From Ctenosaura bakeri (Eukaryota > Chordata > Lepidosauria > Squamata > Iguanidae): a stretch of 64,000 bases of DNA. Below, in pieces: positions 57,996-64,000 of the stretch. A program made the translations under genes and the position numbers. Location of the stretch: positions 1 to 64,000 of the forward strand of contig CAOLHI010002123.1 of NCBI GenBank assembly GCA_948474755.1, in the 5' to 3' direction. The number at the start of each line of letters is the position of its first letter. Position 1 is the first letter of the stretch. The notes below the pieces were generated by a model. The model had not been told where the DNA came from. It ran no database searches and was given only the letters and a program-made list of their open reading frames with translations.

Positions 57996-58648
57996 AGAAG
58001 ATCTACATATTTTGCCTCATATCTTGGTTTCTGCTAAAGTGCTTAAACAAAAAAGCTGGGAATGCACATAAAAGAATGGCATAAACAAATACTAAATGGT
58101 GTGCCTAGAAGCCAAGTGAAACCTGGCCAAAATAATGGCCACAGATGATTTATGTAGCTTTAAAATGGATGATGAAGACATTGAAATAAAGATTTTCTAT
58201 GCCATGGCTCACTCATAAACCAACATGGAATCAGTAGTTAAAGCAGCAGAAGATTAGGAGTTCAAGGGCAGTTATGAAGGAATTAGATGAGATCCTTAAC
58301 TGTAAAGATATATAACTCAATATCTAAGCTGGGACCATCTGTGCTGTAGTACTTTTGATTTCCATGTATGGTTGTAGAAACTGGACAGTGAAGAAAGCTG
58401 ACAGAAGGAGAAGTAACTCATTTGAAATATGGTCCTAAAGAAGAGTTCTATGGATACTATGGACTGCCAAAAAGACAAAGAAATTGACCCAAGGGCAAAT
58501 CTAACCCAAATCTCTTTGGAAGCCAAAATGACTATTGTGCTTTGGACATATCATGGGATGCCATGGCTGAGTAGAAAAGATGATAATGTTTGATAAAGCT
58601 GAAAGCAGTGGGTAAAGTAGAAGACTACATTACAGGTAGATTCACTCA

Positions 58649-59079
58649 GACCCTTTTTGCATGGCATTTTCCATGTAAAAGGGCGCCTGGAGCATCTCAC
58701 GATTGTGAGGAGCGATCTGCACGATGCACTCACAATTGCACGACACTCCAGTGGCTGGCAGGCACCGATCATGCACCTTTTCATTTTCGGCTAGAAGCCG
58801 AAAATGGTGCGCGATCACACATTGCTCCTGGGCCCCATGCACTCTTACCTGGCATGTGGAGCCTCCAGAGCCACACTGATTGCACTTCCTGCCCAGCGCA
58901 GCCTGGGAAACTCCCAGGCTGCACTGTGGAAGGAAGAGGCAGGGCTCTTGCACGAGCAGACAGCTTGTGCGGAGCTGAAGGACCCCACACGTGAGAGCCT
59001 CTGACCAGAGGCTGACCAGAGGCTGCTTGCGCAATCTTCGCACCCCAGTGCCAGAAGAAGGTAAGGTGCAGAAAGGGCC
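58649..59079. mobile_element. GC-rich non-autonomous TIR element N, copy 2
   Basis: Begins 'gaccctttttgcatggcatt' and ends 'aaggtgcagaaagggcc'. 431 bp, collinear with copy 1 at 27473-27901. Contains the inverted repeat 'ttttcggctagaagccgaaaa' and a short duplication 'gaggctgaccaga'. Both-strand open frames are by-products of its GC content. Confidence 0.7.
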
Positions 59080-59348
59080 TCAGTTGAGGAACCCACTAAC
59101 CTGAATTTGCAAAACTGAAACAGGAGTCCTACACAGGATGTTTTGGGACCTTGGAGAGGTATCATTCATAGCTTTTGCTGTAAATCAAAGCTGGCAACAA
59201 CAATTAACAACTATATGCTGCACTCTTCTTTCTCACAGGTGTTTCTCCCTTACCTCCAGTGCTTTTTAATCTTTCCTGCTATTCACTGTCCTTCCCTTAT
59301 ATGCAAAGGAGTAGGAATTCTCATTTTCTTTCTGTCTTTTTCTCTATT

Positions 59349-59490
59349 GCTGTTGTATGTCTTCAGGTTGTTTCTGACCTAAGGAGACCCTATCACAGAG
59401 TCTTCTAGGGCTGAATGTGTGTGACATGCCCAAGGTCGCCCAGTGGATTTCCATGGCCAAGTGGTGAATTGAACCATGGTCTCTCAGTAC
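59349..59490 (-). repeat. Sauria SINE, 5'-truncated
   Basis: Tail 'gttgtatgtcttcaggttgt' and body 'gcccaaggtcgcccagtgga', with 'gaattgaaccatggtctctc' last. The tRNA-like head is missing. Confidence 0.75.
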
Positions 59491-59987
59491 AAATATATAT
59501 TTCTATACATGTACGTATATACATACATAGATAGACAGCACACTCATTCAAACTCAGGAACAGATAAGACTTTGCAGGTAGCTGAGTTACCTAGAACCAG
59601 TGTTGTTTCACCTTAAGTACCCAGATCCTCTGATGATCTACCTGAAACTAGCTGCAAATGTCAAGACTTGGATCAAGCATCAAAGCTTCTTGCACTTGAT
59701 AAAAACCCTCACTCCTGAGGAGCTCTCTTAATATTTAGAGGTCCTCTTATTTCTAAAATGCTTAGTGTCTGCTACTTCGTGATATAACATCCTGCTGGAG
59801 GCTAAAAACATATTTATAATCTCAAGTGCATCCAGAGAGCCACATGACTCTACTTTTGGTACACTGGCAGTGAGGATGGAGGCATTTCCCAGTACCATTG
59901 GTGGAAAGTCAGATGCTTGGCCAAACATTTTATCCAGCTGAGCTCTCCTTTTTTCACTTATTAAAGTTTGGAAATGTTAGTGGATAT

Positions 59988-60184
59988 TAGTGGCTGCGGT
60001 ACAGTCATTTGAGTGTTGGACTACAACCATGGAGACCAAGTTCAATTCCCTTCTCGACCATGGAAAGCCATTGTGTGACTTTAGATTTACCACACAGTCT
60101 CAGCTCAAGAAAACCCTGCAGGATCGCCATAGAGTTGTTATTAAGTCAAAAATGACTTGAAGGTACACAACAACAGCAACAACT
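59988..60184 (+). repeat. Sauria SINE
   Basis: Head 'tggctgcggtacagtcattt', 'gagtgttggactacaaccat', tail 'aaaatgacttgaaggtacac' with (caa)n. Confidence 0.8.
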
Positions 60185-60221
60185 AGCACATGTTAGTGAA
60201 TGTTTAAATGTTTAAATTTTT

Positions 60222-60494
60222 GAAAGGATGCCATGTAGAGGAGGGAGAGGACTTGTTTTCTTCTGCTCCAGAGGCTAGGACAAGGAGCAATGGATTCAAG
60301 CTACAGGAAAGGAGATTCCACCTGAACCTCAGGAAGAACTTCCTGACAGTCAGGGCTGTCCAGCAGTGGAATCTGCTGCTTGGAGTGTAGTGGAGTCTCC
60401 TTCCTTAGAGGTTTTTAAGCAGAGGCTGGATGGCCATCTGTTGGGAGTGCTTTGAGGGTGTTCCGTGTGGTCTCTTCCAACTCTACATTTAAAT
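60222..60494 (+). mobile_element. CR1 LINE 3' part (RT C-terminus)
   Basis: Plus-strand translation holds FKLQERRFHLNLRKNFLTVR followed by AVQQWNLL, the end of CR1-type ORF2, then the 3'UTR 'tggatggccatctgttggga' to 'ctcttccaactct'. The final ATTCTATG repeats are lost. Severely 5'-truncated. Confidence 0.75.
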
Positions 60495-60499
60495 AGCAG

Positions 60500-61550
60500 T
60501 AGCTTTCCATAGTTGTGTTTGCTTTTGTTTCCATCCCCTCAGGGCTAGTTAGTTCCTAAGAAACATTCAGAGCCTAGGTCAGCCTCTAGGAAATGATAGG
60601 AGGGCTGGGGGAAAGGCTGTTGCTGTTCTTAAGCCCTTCAGAATTTTCTCTTGAATTTATGCTTGCTTAAATGCTTTGTATTTTTCGTTAGTAGGCAGTG
60701 GAATACTATCTCAATTGAAGAAAAGAGAGAGAGAGAAAGAGAGAGAAAATGACTGGCTTAATTATTTCTCCAATGTCCTTTCCCACTATATGTTTCTGTT
60801 AGTGAAACGGATAATTTAAAGCCAGCTCTCAATGTGAATTGGGTACTTAAAATGGGAAGGCAGCTTAATCCCCTGAAAGTGTAACAGTGTACCTAGACCA
60901 GCATAGCAGCAATTGCTCTTTTCTATCAATGAAAACTCCTCTTGGCATACACAAAGGATCTTTTTTTTTTTTTTTTGTAATTCTTTTTTTGGGAAAGACA
61001 GAAGAGCTTTGCCATAGCCATTGCAAGTGAAACAAGGGATTATTTTATTTTATTTTATTGTTTTGCATTGCTCAGTACTGAAATGTTACTGAGAAGAGCT
61101 ATGGGTTCATCCAGACCTACCAAAAGCCCCAGGATTTGGCAAGCATTGTAGCTGTATTTCTCAGGTTTATTAAAAATAACTATATGAAGTTCCTGCCAGT
61201 TCCTTTTTTTTTAAAAAAAATCCTGAAATTCTTGTACTTGTCACAACATTTTATATCACTGAAGGGAATGTATTTTTTCCCCTCTCCCATGAGTTTCCAA
61301 TAGAGGCTGGAATAAATATAACATATCTGTAACTGTTTTCATAGTTCCTACTCCTGTATTTTTGGGATATTTCAAATGGGAGTATATGCCATTGAGGTTT
61401 CCTGCTGACCTGCATTCTCTCATTACACTGCAGGTGAAATCCCTGAAACCAAACACCCCAACATTTCCTGGAAGAGTATGGAGAAGCTTTGTGTATAGTT
61501 CTTCTCGAGGGGAAGTTATGCTCTTGTTTTTGGAGATATTCCAAAACACA
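60500..61550. other. No gene recognised
   Basis: Simple runs at 60722-60750 (ag) and 60959-60977 (poly T). Overlapping open frames at 61251-61567 on the minus strand have no convincing borders. Confidence 0.35.
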
Positions 61551-61551
61551 T

Positions 61552-61765
61552 TATTGTCATGTGCCATTAGGTCATTTCTAATTTATGGTAACCTTAAGGT
61601 GACCGTGTCACAGAGTTTTCTGGGCAAGATTTCTACAGAGGGGATTTGCCATTGCCTTCTTCTGAGGCTGAGAGAAGGTGATTTGCCCATGGTCACAGAG
61701 CGGGTTCCCATGGTTGTGTGGGTATTCAAACTCTGGTCTCCCAAATGCTAGATCACTCTGGCTCT
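61552..61765 (-). repeat. Sauria SINE, nearly full length
   Basis: Minus strand head at 'gagatcactctggctct'-side, body 'gatttgcccatggtcacaga', tail 'gtgccattaggtcatttcta'. It is followed 45 bp later by a second antisense copy. Confidence 0.8.
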
Positions 61766-61809
61766 CATTCCAAAATGTGACCTTCCCATTAGTCCAATAT
61801 GGACTGTGG

Positions 61810-62046
61810 TTGTTCTTGTTGGGTGCCTTCAAGTCATTTCTGACTAATGGTAACCCTAAGGCAAACCTATCATGGGGTTTTCTTGCCAAGATTTGTTCTG
61901 AAGTGGTTTTCCTTTGCCTTCCTCTGTGGCTGAGAGAGAGTGACTTGCTCAAGGTCACCCAACAGGTTTCCATTGTTGAGCGGCGATTCAAGCCCTGGTC
62001 TCCCGGTATCTGATCCAACATTCAAACCACTACACCACCCTGGTTC
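61810..62046 (-). repeat. Sauria SINE, full length
   Basis: 'ttgggtgccttcaagtcatt' tail, 'cttgccaagatttgttctga' body, 'caaaccactacaccaccctg' head. The best preserved copy in the window. Confidence 0.85.
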
Positions 62047-63918
62047 ATATGAATGGTTAGAAAACTTTGTATTTCTGCCATCTCAGACCTGTGTATAACA
62101 TATTTATAGAGTGCTCTGGAGCTATTATTTTCCCTTTGAGTTTTATCTCTTCCTTACTCTTAGTCACCAATGCACTACTGCTAATCCATTTGTTTCTGCT
62201 AGCCTTATCAAGAAGGCCAGCACAGTATTTTGCTGTCTGAGGCAGAATAACAAAGAATGCCCCTGCAGCCTCCACCAAGTTAAGGTACACATATCAGAGC
62301 ATGGAAATGTTATAATTTTTTTTGATGGGAGGATCACAACTCCCAGAATACTTTAGCCAATATGGCTGTTCAGGCTGGTTATTCTGGGCACTGACTTTTC
62401 CATGCTCTGCTTGGTATCCCCAGCACAGGTGATGTCATTGAGAATTGTGTATTAAGAAGCAACTAGATTTGCTCACAGTTTGTCATTAAAACACACACAG
62501 AGGTAGGACACATTTTCCTGGATGGAAATTAAGGGTATTTGCAGATCAGAACATTTTGTTAACCTTTGCTAAGTGTACCAAGCTGTAGGTGAAAAGCTCT
62601 CTGTTCAACATGGAAGCTTTTTCTTTCACCTATTGCTGACTAACTGAATGTTGCCAAGAGGTGACCCACCAATTTGAAGAGTGAAATACCTTTTCCCCTT
62701 TCTGACACTAAAAGCATAACCAGTTGTATAGTGATGGGTGGGCGGGGGGAAGGGTTTTGTTCTTCATGATAATTTTGATTCCCAGATGAAATTATCTTCA
62801 AGTTTATAGTGACCAATGACCTAACCATTGGTCTCTGTCCACTCCATGAAAATTATCTTGCTGCACCCCTGCATAAGACAATAACAAAGTGCATACCTAC
62901 CCATTTGTTGTCTCTTCATACTCTGCATCTGCTGCCTGACGTGGCTTCCTCACTCTGCCTAATAACAGGGTTGGCCAAGTGAGTGTGGCTGTCTCTGATG
63001 GCTGATAGTAGGAGCTGTTAAGGGCAGAGCTGCCTAGGCCAAATTGTCTGTTCTGAACCTCCTAAGCCAGCCTTCTTCCCACAGGAGCACACTGCCCCAT
63101 CACGAAGCATTGGAGCAAGATCCTCTTGCCAGTCCAATCAGCTTCCATACATGGAACTGGGAGCGGGGGGCGCCTTGTCTGTCCTTCACCTCCAATGGCA
63201 AAATATCCATGGCCAGTCTTGCTTTCCCAGCAGGAAAAAGAAAACAAACAAATGCCTCTCTCAAGTGGCAATATTTTTTGTTTTAAACACCTTTAAATGA
63301 TATCAGTTCCTACTGCAAATCACTTGTCAGGGCTCCTCAGGAAAGCCAACAAATTACTGTTTTGCTGAGAAGCGGTTTAAACTGTGTAAATCAGATTAAT
63401 AAAAGTGTGGGTTGCACAATTCCACTCCTCCTAAGGCAGCTGGAGACTTGCCTGAAATATGTACCTTGCAATTTTCCCAAGCTGCCAGCTCTTTGGGACC
63501 ATTAACCCACATCTATTAGGACAAACACCAAGATAAGTGCTGCTCTTTATCCCACAATTTTATTCCCTGACCACAAAAGTTTTGCCAGAGAGGGAGGAAG
63601 AAAAGCCCACACAAAATGGTTGTAGAGTTCACTCTAGGTAATATCATACAAACACACACACACCTTTCTGTAAATATAACAGTGTTCTTGGAATCAGATT
63701 ATTTCTTCATGTTACCTCAGCATATAAGAAATAGGATGTGGACTTTTTAAAGACTCTCAATAACCAAGACTCTCAATAACCGCCCCCAACACCTAAAAGT
63801 TTTCTGCATCATTAAGCACAGAGGAACCTGTCTTCACTGATTGGCCACTAGGTATGTCTTGCTCAGTATTGTTTAACCAGCCTTCCCTCCAGACGTGTTA
63901 CCCTACAATCACCATCAG
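62047..63918. other. No gene recognised
   Basis: One family L-like scrap at about 62335-62395 ('cacaactcccagaatacttt'). The rest is unassigned. Confidence 0.35.
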
Positions 63919-63923
63919 TCCTA

Positions 63924-64000
63924 GGCCATTTCCACACAGTGTTGCAGTCCCGCAATGGGGACGCACAGTGGCAGCAGTCTGTGGGTTGTGCTTTCGCAAG
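63924..64000. mobile_element. MITE start, cut by the window end
   Basis: 'ggccatttccacacagtgtt' matches the shared terminus of the palindromic elements above, but the following 'gcagtcccgcaatggggacg' belongs to none of them. Element incomplete here. Confidence 0.45.

Noticed and set aside
58590..59165. Several 100-134 codon frames on both strands
   Set aside because: They lie in GC-rich element N copy 2, and copy 1 does not preserve the frames.
61608..62021. 137-codon minus-strand frame
   Set aside because: Spans two antisense Sauria SINEs and the gap between them.

Overview
This is vertebrate nuclear DNA, most likely from a squamate reptile (lizard or snake). The evidence is the repeat content: about fifteen tRNA-headed SINEs whose 3' end is the Bov-B-like 'cataagttggaaacaacttgaaggcacacaacaacaa' type tail (Sauria SINE), a 5S rRNA-derived SINE, L1, CR1, Penelope-like, Ty3/gypsy and another APE-type LINE, a Helitron, and many short palindromic DNA transposons. 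Coding capacity is sparse, split by introns, and there are no prokaryotic features.

Layout. 1-4170: a 5S-derived SINE joined to a 5'-truncated, frameshifted L1 ORF2 on the plus strand, followed by L1-like 5'UTR/ORF1 and 3'UTR material on the minus strand. 4171-8640: mostly unrecognised sequence with one SINE, MITE pieces and a LINE tail. 8641-13951: the best gene, a plus-strand chain of about 13 exons with compatible phases encoding HEAT-like repeats resembling the maestro (MROH) family; three exons carry a stop or frameshift, so it may be decaying. 14080-14620: remnant Ty3/gypsy RT/RNase H. 14880-16540: a GC-rich block and then AT-rich LINE-like sequence. 16540-21225: a minus-strand, nearly full-length but dead APE-type LINE (endonuclease, YADD reverse transcriptase, C-terminal domain, ATTC tail).

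21917-22136 and 25263-25484 are two phase-compatible minus-strand exons of a protein I do not recognise. The rest, 25.5-64 kb, looks intronic or intergenic: Sauria SINEs, CR1 3' ends, nested MITEs, a complete non-autonomous Helitron with A|T junctions, two GC-rich TIR elements of about 430 bp, a 375-385 bp TIR family present four times, local duplications at 27-34 kb, a Penelope-like fragment, and a compound GATA/GATG/GACA array. The most useful new material is probably the two-exon unknown gene, the disrupted MROH-like gene, and the TIR families whose copies can be aligned within the window.
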